Assembly: GCA_018267055.1 (NCBI GenBank)
Contig: JAFDZF010000105.1
Coordinates: forward strand, 1 to 42,462
Source: Bacteroidota bacterium
GTDB lineage: Bacteria; Bacteroidota; Bacteroidia; Flavobacteriales_F; PHOS-HE28
Direction: 5' to 3'
Length of the DNA: 42,462 nucleotides
The position numbers and the translations under genes were made by a program. Position 1 is the first letter of the stretch. The number at the start of each line of letters is the position of its first letter. Shown piece by piece: positions 14,042 through 22,885 of the stretch. Below the pieces are notes generated by a model, which saw only the letters and a program-made list of their open reading frames with translations, made no database searches and was not told the DNA's origin.

Positions 14042-16192
14042 ATGCGAAGGATGATGCGTGGTTGCGCCGGGGTGCTGCTGTGGCTGATGGCCGCGGGCAG
14101 CGTGCAGGCCGGCAAATTGGAAAAGGCGTTCGAGGCGCTGAAGGTGTACAACTACTTCCTCGCCCGGGAGCTGTTCCAGGGGCAGACGGAGAAACACCCG
14201 GCCGCGGCCTGGTACGGCCTGAGCGTCATCACCGGCCGCAACGACAACCCCTTCTTCCAGGCCGATTCAAGCTGGCTCTTCATCCGCAAGGCCGATGCCG
14301 CCTTCGCCACCATGGCGGAGAAGGAGCGCACGGCCATCCGGGTCCTGGGCGTGGACGCCGCGAGCATCGCCGCGCAGAAGGAGCACCTCTATGCGATCGC
14401 CTGGACGAAGGCGGACGAGCAGGACGACATCGCGGCATACCAGCGGTTCATCGACACGTACCCCGACAGCAAGCAGCAGGCGGACGCCATCGTCCGCCGC
14501 GACCAGCTGGCCTTCCAGGAGGCGCGGACGGCCAACACCGCGGCGGCCTACCAGGCCTTCATCGGGCGCTATCCCGGGGCGAAGGAGATCTACGAGGCAC
14601 GTTCCCGCCTGCAGCAGGCCATCTACCGCGAGGCCACGCCCGATCGCAGCATCCCGCAGTTCGAGCGCTTCCTGCGGGAGCACCCCGAAAGCCCCTACGT
14701 GCGCGATGCGCAGGATGCGCTCTTCGAGCTGAGCGTGCCCGACCGCCGGACGGAGGACTACCGCGCCTTCATCCAGCGCTATCCGGACAACCCGAACGTG
14801 GGCACCGCCTGGCGCGGGATCTATGAGAACTACACGCGCGAGCTCAGCGTCGGCAACATCACGCAGTTCCTGAAGGACTATCCGGACTACCCGTTCGTGA
14901 CCGAGCTGGTGGACGATTACAAGGTGGCCGGCCTGGCGCTGTACCCCTTCCGGCGCGATGGCAAGTGGGGCTTCATCGATGGCCAGGGCGAAGAGCGGGT
15001 CCCGGCAGCCTACGAGTTCGTGGAGCCCTTCATCAACGGCCAGGCGCAGGTGGGCCGTGACGGGCGCGTGGGCACCATCAACAAGATGGGCAAGGAGGTG
15101 GTGCCCATCACGTACGACGACGTGCTCGATGCGCACGAGGGCCTCACCACCGTGGAGCAGGGCGACAAGGCCGGTGTGGTGGACCGCAGCGGGCGCCTGG
15201 TGGTGCCGATGGCCTTCGCGGAGGTCGGCGAGTTCGAGGAGGGCCTGGCCTATGCCGCGAAGGACGGGCGCTACGGCTACATCGATGTGGGCGGGCGCGA
15301 GGTCGTCCCCTTCACCTTCGACGGCGCCATGGGCTTCCGCAACGGGCTCGCCGTGGTGAAGAAGGACGGGCTCTTCGGCGTGATCGACAAGACGGGCAAC
15401 ACGGTGGTGCCGTTCCAGTACGACTGGGTCGAGGGTTTCGCGGCGCCCGTATCGCGGGTGCGCCGCGGGGGGCGCATGGGGCTCATCAGCGGCTTCGGCG
15501 ACGTGCTGTTGCCCGTGGAGCATGAGCACGTGGGCCCGTTCAACGACGGCCTGGCGCTGGTGATCGACAAGGGCAAGTGCGGCTATGTGAACGCGGTGGG
15601 CGCCTGGGTGGTGCCGCAGCAGTTCGACGCCAACGCCGCCACGCCCGGCCTCGGCGATTTCCACAACGGGGTGGCCCGCGTGCTGGTGGGGACCAAGTAC
15701 GCCCTCATCGACACCAGCGGCATCAAGGTGTTCCCGCCGCAATACATGGACATCGGGCTGATGGAAAGCGACGTGGTGCCGGTGAAGAAGAAGGCCAAGT
15801 GGGGCTATGCGGGCCGCTCGTTCACCACGGTGGCCGAGGCGAAGTACGACCAGGCCTGGGAGATGCACGGCGGCTATGCCCGCGTGAAGAACGGCGAGCT
15901 CTTCGGCCTGATCGACAGCACCGGCAAAGAAGTGCTCCCGCTGAAGTACAGGTCCCTGAGCGATGTGCGCCAGGGCCACGTCATCGCGGCGCAGGCCGGC
16001 GGCACCGGTGTCATCGACCTGCAGGGGAAGGCCCTCGTGCCCTTGTCCTGCACGTCCGTGGAATGGATGGACAAGGACCTCTTCCGGGTGATGCGCGGGG
16101 AGCGCATGGCCTATGTCCGCCTGGCGGACGGGGTCTTCATCTGGAAGGAGGACGGCTATGACGCACCGATGGCCCCGGGGTCAGCGGAGTAG
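14042..16192 (+). CDS. Exported WG-repeat protein with TPR-like N-terminal domain
   Basis: A 716-residue protein. The N-terminal hydrophobic stretch (MRRMMRGCAGVLLWLMAAGSVQAG, cleavage near 23) is a signal peptide. Residues 25-295 form TPR-like helix pairs of the tol-pal/YbgF or BamD type, with the recurring pattern AYQxFIxxYPxxxxxxxA (about 132-149, 169-186, 240-255). From about 303 to 700 there are about eleven WG (KWG) repeats of ~33 residues, with signatures such as KWGFIDGQGEERVPAAYEFV, RYGYIDVGGREVVPFTFDGA and LFGLIDSTGKEVLPLKYRSL. WG repeats are common in Bacteroidota surface and periplasmic proteins and are thought to bind proteins or glycans. Its last 12 bp overlap the end of the converging giant T9SS gene, so the two 3' ends are complementary RNAs. 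Confidence 0.88.
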   Translation: MRRMMRGCAGVLLWLMAAGSVQAGKLEKAFEALKVYNYFLARELFQGQTEKHPAAAWYGLSVITGRNDNPFFQADSSWLFIRKADAAFATMAEKERTAIRVLGVDAASIAAQKEHLYAIAWTKADEQDDIAAYQRFIDTYPDSKQQADAIVRRDQLAFQEARTANTAAAYQAFIGRYPGAKEIYEARSRLQQAIYREATPDRSIPQFERFLREHPESPYVRDAQDALFELSVPDRRTEDYRAFIQRYPDNPNVGTAWRGIYENYTRELSVGNITQFLKDYPDYPFVTELVDDYKVAGLALYPFRRDGKWGFIDGQGEERVPAAYEFVEPFINGQAQVGRDGRVGTINKMGKEVVPITYDDVLDAHEGLTTVEQGDKAGVVDRSGRLVVPMAFAEVGEFEEGLAYAAKDGRYGYIDVGGREVVPFTFDGAMGFRNGLAVVKKDGLFGVIDKTGNTVVPFQYDWVEGFAAPVSRVRRGGRMGLISGFGDVLLPVEHEHVGPFNDGLALVIDKGKCGYVNAVGAWVVPQQFDANAATPGLGDFHNGVARVLVGTKYALIDTSGIKVFPPQYMDIGLMESDVVPVKKKAKWGYAGRSFTTVAEAKYDQAWEMHGGYARVKNGELFGLIDSTGKEVLPLKYRSLSDVRQGHVIAAQAGGTGVIDLQGKALVPLSCTSVEWMDKDLFRVMRGERMAYVRLADGVFIWKEDGYDAPMAPGSAE

Positions 16193-19100
16193 GGTCACGC
16201 TGCCGATGAGGCGGCGCTGCGTCACCCCATCATCGCCCACGGCCCGGTAGTGCAGCGACCAGACATAGACCCCCGGTGGGGCGGGTTCGCCGTCGACCGT
16301 TCCGTCCCAGGGCACGCCCGGCGCCTCGCTGGAGAAGATCGCGGCGCCCCAACGGTCGAACACGAGGAACAGGTACGCGATGGGCTCGCCCGTGAAGGAA
16401 GGCACGAAGCCGTCATTGATGCCGTCCCCGTCCGGCGTGAACGCGTTCGGTGTGAAGACCTCCGGCGCACAGTCGCCCTCGGCGATCAGGATCGTGTCGG
16501 CGGCGTTGATGCAGGGACCGCTGAGCTGCACGTGGTAGAGGCCCGGCATGGTCACCACGAGGGAGGCCGCGTGCGAGCCGGTGCTCCAGCGGTAGGTGGC
16601 GCCCGCGGTGGTCGCATCCAGGGTCAGTGACCGGCCGGGGCAGATGGCGGCATCGGGGCCCAGGTCGATATGGTCGACCAGCGGGGTATAGGCGATCGCC
16701 ACGGCGTCCGACGCGCTGCAGCCATCGAGGAGGAGCGATACACCGTACGTGCCGCCGGCCAGCACCAGGAGCGAGTCCGCCGAGGAGCCATCGTTCCAGA
16801 GCACGGAGGCGCTGCCCGGCGCGATGCGCAGCACCAGGCTGTCGCCTTCGCACAGGGTGCGGTCACCGCCGAGGTCGGGCGGCACCAGGGGCACGTAGGC
16901 CACGTGGATGAGGTCCTCCGCGATGCAGCCGCCCACGTTCACCTGCACCTGGTAGGCGCCGGGCTGTTGCACCAGGAGCGAAGTGCCCGACGAGCCGTCC
17001 GACCAGGTGATGGCCGCGTTCGGGATGTCGGCCTCCAGGCGGAGCGAGGCCCCGGGGCAGAGGCTGGTGTCCGCGCCCAGTTCCAGCGAAGAGGGGGAGA
17101 AGTAGTTCACATCCACCGCAGCGGAGGCCGTGCATGCCGCGATGGACGCCGTCACGCTGTAAGCGCCTGCGGCTTGTACGAGGTAGGTACCAGCGGTCGA
17201 GCCGTCCTGCCAGAGATAGCCGGCGCCCGCCTGCGTCACGTCGATCGTCCACGTCGCTCCTTCGCACAGCGTGGTGTCGCTGGGCAGGTGGAGCACGGGC
17301 GTCGGCCGTTCCGTGATGGTGAGCGCGTCGGAGCTCGTGCATCCCTGGCGGGTCACTTCCACGCTCCAGGTGCCGGGCCCGGCCATCCGCGTGGGCAGCG
17401 TGCTCCCGTCGTTCCAATGGTAGGTGCCGCCCGGCATGCCCACGTCCAGCGGCAGGGTGGTGTTCGCGCACAGCGCCGTGTCGTTGCCCAGGTCGACCAC
17501 CGGCAGGGGGATCGCCGTCACCAGCACGGTATCGCTGGTCGTGCACCCGCTGAGCGTTGCGCGGGCCCAGTAGGTGCCGCCTTCGTCCACGGAGCGGTGC
17601 GGTCCTGTCGAGCCATCGTCCCAGAGGTAGGCGGCGCCGGGGATGTCGTTGGCCGCCAGCTCGAGCGTGGCGCCCATGCACAGCTCCCGGTCGGCGCCGA
17701 GCGACAGGGCCGGCAGGTCCACGTACGCCACATCGATCGATGCGCTGAAGGAGCAGCCGCTCGCGGTCACGTCCACCGTGTAGGTGCCTGCCGCGTTGAC
17801 CGGCAGGGTGGCACCGGTGCTGCCGTCGTTCCAGTGGTTCGTTCCGCCCGGCAGCGAAGCGTGCAGCAGCAGGGTGGCGCCGGGGCAGAGGGTGGTGTCG
17901 TTGCCCAGGTCGACGCCCTGGGCGTCGAGGTAGGCCACCGCGATCGCATCGGTGGCGGTGCAGCCCGCGGCGTTCGTGGCCGTCACCGTGTAGGTGCCCG
18001 TGCCGCTCACCAGGAGGTCGCTTCCGGTGGAGCCGTCGTCCCAGGCCAGGGTCGCATCCGCGGAAGCGGTGGCGTGCAGCAGCAGGGTGGCGCCGGGGCA
18101 GAGGGTGGTGTCATTGCCCAGGTGCACGGTGGGGGCGCCCACGGTGGCGATCTCGATGGAATCGCTCACGACGCACGTGCCGAAGGTCACGTCCACCCAG
18201 TAGGTGCCGAAGCCCCCGGCGATCAGCATGGTGCCGGTGGAGCCGTTGTTCCACACATAGTCGTCGGCGCCGGGCGTGGTGGCGTCCAGCGTGATCAGCG
18301 CGTTGCTGCAGAGCGTGGTGTCGTTGCCGATGAAGACCGCGGGCAGGGCGAAGTGGTCCACGGTGATCGCGTCATGGCCGGTGCAACCGAAGGCATCGGT
18401 CACCGTGACGCCATAGGTCCCCGACGCGGCCACCGTGATCACGGCGTTCGTGGGGCCATGGTCCCACACGGCCGACAGGCCGGGGCCGGAGGCGTCCAGT
18501 TCCAGCGTGGCACCCGGACAGAGGGTGGTGTCGTTGCCCAGGTCGATCGTCGGCGGGACGCGCTCACCCACCTCCACGTGGTCGGTGCTGGAACAGCCGC
18601 TCACCGTGACGGTCACGTCCCAGCTCCCCGTGCCGGCCTGGACGGAAGGGCCGGTGCTGCCATCGCTCCAGTGGTAGGTGGCATTGGCCGTGGTGGCATC
18701 CAGCAGCACCGTGGCGCCGGGGCAGACCAGCCGATCGTTGCCCAGGTCGATCACCGGCAGCGGGGTGACGGTCACCTGCACCGAATCGCGCACCGTGCAG
18801 CCGTTCAAGGTGGCATCCACCCAGTAGTCGGCGGTGACGGCGGCATCGATGTGGTCCGTGGTGGCCCCGGTGCTCCAGAGGTAGGTGGCGCCGGGGATCG
18901 CCAGGCTCAGCGGCACCGTGTTCCCGGCGCATACCACGGTGTCGTTCCCCAGGTCGACGGTCTGCAGGCCGAAGTTGGCCAGCGCCGCACTGCCCACACC
19001 GGTACAGCCGTTCACGGTCACCTGGACGCTGTAGCTCCCCGGCACGTCGGTGGTGATCGCGGGTCCGGTGCTGTCGTCGTTCCAGAGGTAGGTGGCGCCC

Positions 19101-20992
19101 GGGGTGGTGGCGGTGAACTGCACGGGCTCGCCCGGGCACACGATGCGGTCGCCGCCGAGGTCCACCACGGGGATCGGCTCCACGGTGACGTGGATGGAAT
19201 CGTGCACGGTGCAGGCGCCGCGCATCACGTCCACCTCGTACGGCCCGGCGGAGCCCACGTCATAGGTGGCCGCCGTGGAACCGTCCTGCCAGCGGTAGAT
19301 GGCGCCGGCGGTCGTGGCGTCGAGCGTCAGCGGATCGCCGGCGCAGATGGTGCGGTCGCCGCCCAGGTCCACCGTTGGTCGGGGATCCACCGCCACGTGG
19401 AGGATATCGGTGGCGGAACAGGCGCCCCGGGTCACGGTCACGCTGTAATCGCCCGGCAGGTCCGCCTGGAGCGTGGCGAGCGTGCTGCCGTCGTTCCAGC
19501 CGTAGGTGGCGCCCGGCACCGTGGCGTCCAGCAGAAGCGTGGCTCCTTCGCAGAGCGTGGTGTCGTTGCCGAGGTCCACCGCGAACGGTTGGTCGAAGGC
19601 CACGGTGATGGCGTCGCTGGCGCTGCAGCCGTTGACCTTCACCGTCACGTTGTACGACCCGGGTTGATCGACGGCGAGCGTGGCCCCGGTGCTGCCGTCG
19701 CTCCACGTATAGGAGCCGCCCGGCAGCGTGGCGTCCAGCAGGAGCGTGGCCCCGGCGCAGAGCGTGGTATCGTTGCCCAGGTCCACCACCGGCAGCGGGG
19801 TATAGTCCACGTGGACCGACCGTGTGGCAGCGCAGCCGTTCTTGCGTACCGTCACTTGGTAGTCACCGGGTTGGGTCACCAGGAACGAGGCGTTCGTGCT
19901 GCCGTCCTGCCAGTTGTAGGTGACCCCGGGCCCCGGGACGAACGCATCGAGGAGGAGGGTCTCGCCGACGCAGAGCGTGGTGTCGTTGCCGATGTCCACC
20001 ACCGGGAGCGGGGTGTAGTTCACGGTGATCGCATCGCTGCGGCTGCAGCTGTTCGCGGTCACTGTCACGCTGTAGGTGTGCGAGGCGGGACCCGTCACCG
20101 GGTGCGTGGCGGCCGTGGTGCCGTCGTCCCACACGTAGGTGCCATTGGGGACCGTGGCGTCCAGGAGCATCTGCTGGCCTTCGCAGAGCGTGGTGTTGGG
20201 GCCGAGGTCGAACACGGGCAGGGGCGTCACGTTCACGCGCACGATGTCGCGCAGCACGATGGTGCCCGACACGCTGATGTCGTCGATGCCGATGTCGTTG
20301 CCCACCCCCCAGGCCGAGGTCACCTTGATGCAGAAGTTCGCCGAGGTCTGGTTGGGCCCGCTCGTCCAGGTGGTGCTGTAGGTCTGCCAGACGCCGGGGC
20401 CCACGGGCGTGGTGAAGCCCCCGGCCGACGCGCCGTCCACCCACCATTCCAGCGTGGGCGGATTGGGCGCGGAGAGCGCGCAGGCGCGGAAGCTGATCGT
20501 GTAGGTCTGGCCCGGGCACACGGTGATGTTCTGGCACCACACGTCCCACCAGCCATGCTGCCAGCCCGCGTTGGCCATCAGGAAATTGCCGTTGCCCACG
20601 CCGGTGAACTGGCTGTGGAACCAGCTCGCGTTCTGGCCGATGAAATAGTTCGGCTCGTTCCAGAGGTCGGGGCTGTAGGTGAACTGCGAGCTGAAGCCCG
20701 TGTTGCCCGCGCTGAAGTTGCCGTTCGTCACCAGGTTGCCGCTGGGGTAGCTCACCTGGCACCAGTAATCGTTGGCGACGCCCACCGTGATGTCGGGGGT
20801 GGTGGCGCCCGTGCTCCAGAGGTAATTGCTGAAGTTGGGCGGACCGTTCAGCTGCGTGGTCTGGCCCTGGCAGATGGTGCGGTCGGCCCCCAGGCTGATG
20901 GAGCAGTCGGGCTGGCCCTGGGCGAGCAAGGCGGCCCCCAGGCCCAGGAGGGCGCCTGCGGACCGCAGCGGAAGGAAGGACCGAAGCGCCAC
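16181..20992 (-). CDS. Giant T9SS type B cargo with 19 beta repeats and a nested carbohydrate-binding-like domain
   Basis: About 1603 residues, using a GTG start at 20992 that opens a clean signal peptide (ALRSFLPLRSAGALLGLGAA, ending LLAQG); an ATG at 21025 adds 11 residues, and a box GAACTTTG (21018-21011) lies 18 nt before the GTG. The body is 19 copies of a ~69-residue beta-sandwich-like unit with the signature LGNDTTLCPGATLLLDAT, then YxWxDGST, then GxYxVTVxxxGCxxxDxIxV. The first copy is interrupted by a ~160-residue domain (20264-20743; NLVTNGNFSAGNTGF to GNDIGIDDISVSG) that resembles CBM4/9-type modules. The C-terminal 93 residues are the T9SS type B sorting domain (EVFTPNAFTPDGDGINDGF, FDRWGAAIF, PWDGT, PPGVYVWSLHY, SVTLLR). 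A long surface adhesin or matrix protein is the likely role; no enzyme domain is seen. Confidence 0.9.
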   Translation of the reverse strand: MALRSFLPLRSAGALLGLGAALLAQGQPDCSISLGADRTICQGQTTQLNGPPNFSNYLWSTGATTPDITVGVANDYWCQVSYPSGNLVTNGNFSAGNTGFSSQFTYSPDLWNEPNYFIGQNASWFHSQFTGVGNGNFLMANAGWQHGWWDVWCQNITVCPGQTYTISFRACALSAPNPPTLEWWVDGASAGGFTTPVGPGVWQTYSTTWTSGPNQTSANFCIKVTSAWGVGNDIGIDDISVSGTIVLRDIVRVNVTPLPVFDLGPNTTLCEGQQMLLDATVPNGTYVWDDGTTAATHPVTGPASHTYSVTVTANSCSRSDAITVNYTPLPVVDIGNDTTLCVGETLLLDAFVPGPGVTYNWQDGSTNASFLVTQPGDYQVTVRKNGCAATRSVHVDYTPLPVVDLGNDTTLCAGATLLLDATLPGGSYTWSDGSTGATLAVDQPGSYNVTVKVNGCSASDAITVAFDQPFAVDLGNDTTLCEGATLLLDATVPGATYGWNDGSTLATLQADLPGDYSVTVTRGACSATDILHVAVDPRPTVDLGGDRTICAGDPLTLDATTAGAIYRWQDGSTAATYDVGSAGPYEVDVMRGACTVHDSIHVTVEPIPVVDLGGDRIVCPGEPVQFTATTPGATYLWNDDSTGPAITTDVPGSYSVQVTVNGCTGVGSAALANFGLQTVDLGNDTVVCAGNTVPLSLAIPGATYLWSTGATTDHIDAAVTADYWVDATLNGCTVRDSVQVTVTPLPVIDLGNDRLVCPGATVLLDATTANATYHWSDGSTGPSVQAGTGSWDVTVTVSGCSSTDHVEVGERVPPTIDLGNDTTLCPGATLELDASGPGLSAVWDHGPTNAVITVAASGTYGVTVTDAFGCTGHDAITVDHFALPAVFIGNDTTLCSNALITLDATTPGADDYVWNNGSTGTMLIAGGFGTYWVDVTFGTCVVSDSIEIATVGAPTVHLGNDTTLCPGATLLLHATASADATLAWDDGSTGSDLLVSGTGTYTVTATNAAGCTATDAIAVAYLDAQGVDLGNDTTLCPGATLLLHASLPGGTNHWNDGSTGATLPVNAAGTYTVDVTASGCSFSASIDVAYVDLPALSLGADRELCMGATLELAANDIPGAAYLWDDGSTGPHRSVDEGGTYWARATLSGCTTSDTVLVTAIPLPVVDLGNDTALCANTTLPLDVGMPGGTYHWNDGSTLPTRMAGPGTWSVEVTRQGCTSSDALTITERPTPVLHLPSDTTLCEGATWTIDVTQAGAGYLWQDGSTAGTYLVQAAGAYSVTASIAACTASAAVDVNYFSPSSLELGADTSLCPGASLRLEADIPNAAITWSDGSSGTSLLVQQPGAYQVQVNVGGCIAEDLIHVAYVPLVPPDLGGDRTLCEGDSLVLRIAPGSASVLWNDGSSADSLLVLAGGTYGVSLLLDGCSASDAVAIAYTPLVDHIDLGPDAAICPGRSLTLDATTAGATYRWSTGSHAASLVVTMPGLYHVQLSGPCINAADTILIAEGDCAPEVFTPNAFTPDGDGINDGFVPSFTGEPIAYLFLVFDRWGAAIFSSEAPGVPWDGTVDGEPAPPGVYVWSLHYRAVGDDGVTQRRLIGSVTLLR
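16463..20896 (-). repeat. Array of 19 degenerate ~207-bp coding repeats
   Basis: Coding repeats of the T9SS cargo, each about 68-71 codons. They are diverged at DNA level but keep blocks such as CAGAGGGTGGTGTCGTTGCC (plus-strand view of GNDTTLC), which recurs with small changes through the array. Copy 1 (nearest 20896) is split by the inserted domain at 20264-20743. Copies 12 and 13 (near 17690-18120) share an unusual LLLHA in place of LLLDA, which suggests a recent duplication of that pair. Confidence 0.85.
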
Positions 20993-21010
20993 GGTAGGAC
21001 TACAACGACC

Positions 21011-21018
21011 CAAAGTTC
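21011..21018 (-). promoter_or_regulatory. Possible -7 box GAACTTTG for the giant T9SS gene
   Basis: GAACTTTG on the minus strand, 18 nt before the GTG at 20992. It lies inside the coding stretch of the longer ATG (21025) version, so it argues for the GTG start. Confidence 0.35.
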
Positions 21019-21061
21019 GGGCCATTCCCCGGAAAGACGATGGAACGGGCCCCGGCGGTGT

Positions 21062-21715
21062 TCACCGGGCCGTGAACACCCGGTTCAGGCGCTCGTAGCG
21101 GTGCTCGTCGACGGTGGCGAAGGCACGGGCCAGGTTCGCTCCCACCAGCTGGCTGCGGGAGCGGCTGGGGGCGTCGTGCACCACCGTGTTGAAGCACAGC
21201 AGCCCGCCCGGGGCGGTGCAGCGGCGAAGCCCGGCGATGAAGGCCTCCGTTTCGATGCCCGCGGCCAGGTCCAGCTCGTGGAAGAGGTCCACCACCACCA
21301 GGGGGTAGGAGCGGTCGTGCGTGGCGACGAAGGCGTGGGCGTCCTGCTCGATGAGGTCGAGCCCGCCGAACGCGTCCACCTGGAAGGTCCCGCGGGCGAG
21401 GGCCAGCATGCGCGGGTCGTTGTCGACGCCGGTGATGGGGCAGGGGAGGTCCAGCTCGCGGCGGAGGATGGTGGCGGCGCTGCCGGCGCCGAAGCCCAGG
21501 AGGAGCACGCGCTCCGGCCGCCGTTCCGCGATGCCCATGTCGGCGAAGCAGAGCTGCCACACCCGGTGCAGGCTGCCATAGCTCTGGTTGGCACGCGCGC
21601 TGTTCACTACGGGACGGCCGTTCTCCCACACCACATGAAGAGGGCCGCGGGGCCCGTCGATGCGTTGCGCCGGGATCGGCCAGAAGTGGCTGAGGAAGCG
21701 CCGGAGACCGTCCAT
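21062..21715 (-). CDS. Spermidine-synthase-like methyltransferase-fold protein
   Basis: A 217-residue protein with the Rossmann fold of the polyamine aminopropyltransferase family. Motif I is VLLLGFGAGSAATILRREL (about 69-87), the acidic end of strand 2 is ITGVDNDPRMLALAR (about 93-107), then LDLIEQDAHAFVATHDRSYP (about 118-137), LVVVDLFHELDLA (about 138-150, in place of the DxxDP motif of true spermidine synthases) and the late strand GGLLCFNTVVH. The N-terminal beta-barrel of genuine SpeE is shortened and the Asp of the active-site DSTDP loop is not preserved in that form, so this is better called spermidine-synthase-like with unknown substrate. It is divergently transcribed from the cyclase gene across only 47 bp. 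Confidence 0.75.
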   Translation of the reverse strand: MDGLRRFLSHFWPIPAQRIDGPRGPLHVVWENGRPVVNSARANQSYGSLHRVWQLCFADMGIAERRPERVLLLGFGAGSAATILRRELDLPCPITGVDNDPRMLALARGTFQVDAFGGLDLIEQDAHAFVATHDRSYPLVVVDLFHELDLAAGIETEAFIAGLRRCTAPGGLLCFNTVVHDAPSRSRSQLVGANLARAFATVDEHRYERLNRVFTAR

Positions 21716-21721
21716 ACCGCC

Positions 21722-21729
21722 GCAAAGGT
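21722..21729 (-). promoter_or_regulatory. Predicted -7 box CACCTTTG for the spermidine-synthase-like gene
   Basis: CACCTTTG on the minus strand, 6 nt before the ATG at 21715. It is separated by only 6 bp from the plus-strand box of the cyclase gene, so the two promoters must overlap and probably compete. Confidence 0.4.
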
Positions 21730-21735
21730 GGGGGC

Positions 21736-21743
21736 TATCTTCG
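21736..21743 (+). promoter_or_regulatory. Predicted -7 box TATCTTCG for the first cyclase gene
   Basis: TATCTTCG, 19 nt before the ATG at 21763. The same octamer precedes the DUF1599 gene (26974-26981). Confidence 0.5.
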
Positions 21744-21762
21744 CGCCCCTCTCATCGGGTCC

Positions 21763-22809
21763 ATGATCACGCTCACCGCCGTCACCCGCTACAAGCTGCG
21801 CAAGCTGCTGAAGTACGGCCTGGTCACCGTGGCGGTAGGCGGCGTGCTGATGCTGTTCAACGGGCAGGGGCAGGGCGCCTACCTGGGCGCCTGGCTGCTG
21901 CTGGGCATCTGGACGGGCGTGCTGGAGGAGTTCCTGTTCGGCCGGCGGTTCCGCTCCCTGGCGGTGCCCCTGCAGTTCATCGGCAAGGCCCTGGCGGTGA
22001 ACGTGCTCACCATCGCGCTCATCTTCTTCGCCTTCGCCATCAACAGCGAGCAGCAGCTGCCGGGCGGCGGCGCGGGCACGACGCATGCGGGCCAGCTGAT
22101 GGCGATGAGGCCCTTCTACCGGCTGGCGGGCCAGGTGGTGGTGGTCACCTCCATCGCCATCCTCGTGGTGCAGGCCGAGGAGCTCATGGGCCGGCGCCTC
22201 TTCCTCGGCTTCCTGCTGGGCCGCTATGAGAAGCCTTATGCCGAGGAGCGCATCGTGCTCGACATCGACCTGGTGGGCAGCACGGCGCTGAACGAGAAGC
22301 TGGGCGACCTGCGCTACTTCCGCTTCCTCAACCTCACGCATTCGCTCATGACCGATGCGGTGCTGCGCAACGAGGCGGAGATCCACAAGTACGTGGGCGA
22401 CGAGGTGCTCTTCAGCTGGACCATGCGCGAGGGCCGGCGCGACCTGAACTGCCTCGACCTGTACTTCGACATCATGGAGCGGATCCAGGCGCACGAGAAC
22501 GACCTGCTCCGCGAGTTCGGGGCGGTGCCGCGCTTCCGCGGCGCGGTGCACGGCGGGCGCGTCATCACCGCGCAGGTGGGGCACATCAAGCGCGCCATCG
22601 ACTTCAGCGGCGACGTGATGAACACGACGAACCGCATCCTCGGGCTGTGCAAGGACCTGAAGGCCGACCTGCTGGTGTCGGAGGACCTGCTGAAGCGCAT
22701 GCCCGATGCGGAAGAGCGCTTCATCCTGGGGCCGGAGCTGGTCCTGCCCGTGAAGGGCCGCCGGCGGGAAGTGCGGGTGCGCGCGGTGCAGCGGGCGCGG
22801 AAGGTCTGA
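21763..22809 (+). CDS. Membrane-anchored class III adenylate cyclase (cyclase 1)
   Basis: A 348-residue protein with four likely membrane helices (about 17-32, 40-58, 67-92, 121-138) and a C-terminal class III nucleotide cyclase domain (about 163-340). Metal-binding Asp169 lies in DLVGST and Asp213 in KYVGDE; Lys209 and Asp280 (AIDFSGD) occupy the adenine-specifying Lys/Asp positions; Asn287 and Arg291 (MNTTNR) form the transition-state NxxxR motif. All key positions are therefore present and adenylate cyclase activity is predicted, with cAMP made in the cytoplasm. The membrane domain may sense something in or near the membrane. It is paralogous to the cyclase at 23986-25047, which has lost several of these residues. 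A separate transcript with its own -7 box. Confidence 0.85.
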   Translation: MITLTAVTRYKLRKLLKYGLVTVAVGGVLMLFNGQGQGAYLGAWLLLGIWTGVLEEFLFGRRFRSLAVPLQFIGKALAVNVLTIALIFFAFAINSEQQLPGGGAGTTHAGQLMAMRPFYRLAGQVVVVTSIAILVVQAEELMGRRLFLGFLLGRYEKPYAEERIVLDIDLVGSTALNEKLGDLRYFRFLNLTHSLMTDAVLRNEAEIHKYVGDEVLFSWTMREGRRDLNCLDLYFDIMERIQAHENDLLREFGAVPRFRGAVHGGRVITAQVGHIKRAIDFSGDVMNTTNRILGLCKDLKADLLVSEDLLKRMPDAEERFILGPELVLPVKGRRREVRVRAVQRARKV

Positions 22810-22844
22810 GGCGCGCCACGTGCCCGCTTGTCGATCATGGGCGC

Positions 22845-22856
22845 AGGGGGCGCCCC
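22845..22856. repeat. GC palindrome-containing 12-mer upstream of a -7 box (copy 1)
   Basis: AGGGGGCGCCCC, directly adjoining the -7 box at 22857. The same 12-mer occurs at 30481-30492, 5 bp before the candidate box of tpiA. It overlaps a small hairpin (GGGCGC 22839-22844 with GCGCCC 22850-22855) after the cyclase 1 gene, so it could instead be part of a terminator. Confidence 0.35.
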
Positions 22857-22864
22857 TACTTTTG
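22857..22864 (+). promoter_or_regulatory. Predicted -7 box TACTTTTG for the propeller-like gene
   Basis: TACTTTTG, an exact TAnnTTTG match. An in-frame ATG begins at the next base (22865) and the preferred start, 22886, is 21 nt on. Transcription would start after 22865, which argues against that ATG. Confidence 0.5.
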
Positions 22865-22885
22865 ATGCTTCACGAACGTTCCCGG

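Noticed and set aside
16463-20896. CRISPR-like regular repeats
   Set aside because: The ~207-bp period, lack of constant short repeats with unique spacers, and intact reading frame show these are protein repeats.
16670-21766. A 1698-codon plus-strand open frame across the T9SS repeat gene
   Set aside because: It mirrors the repeats (phrases such as GAEGGVVAQV) and runs through two minus-strand genes; the minus-strand protein has a signal peptide, repeats and a C-terminal sorting domain.
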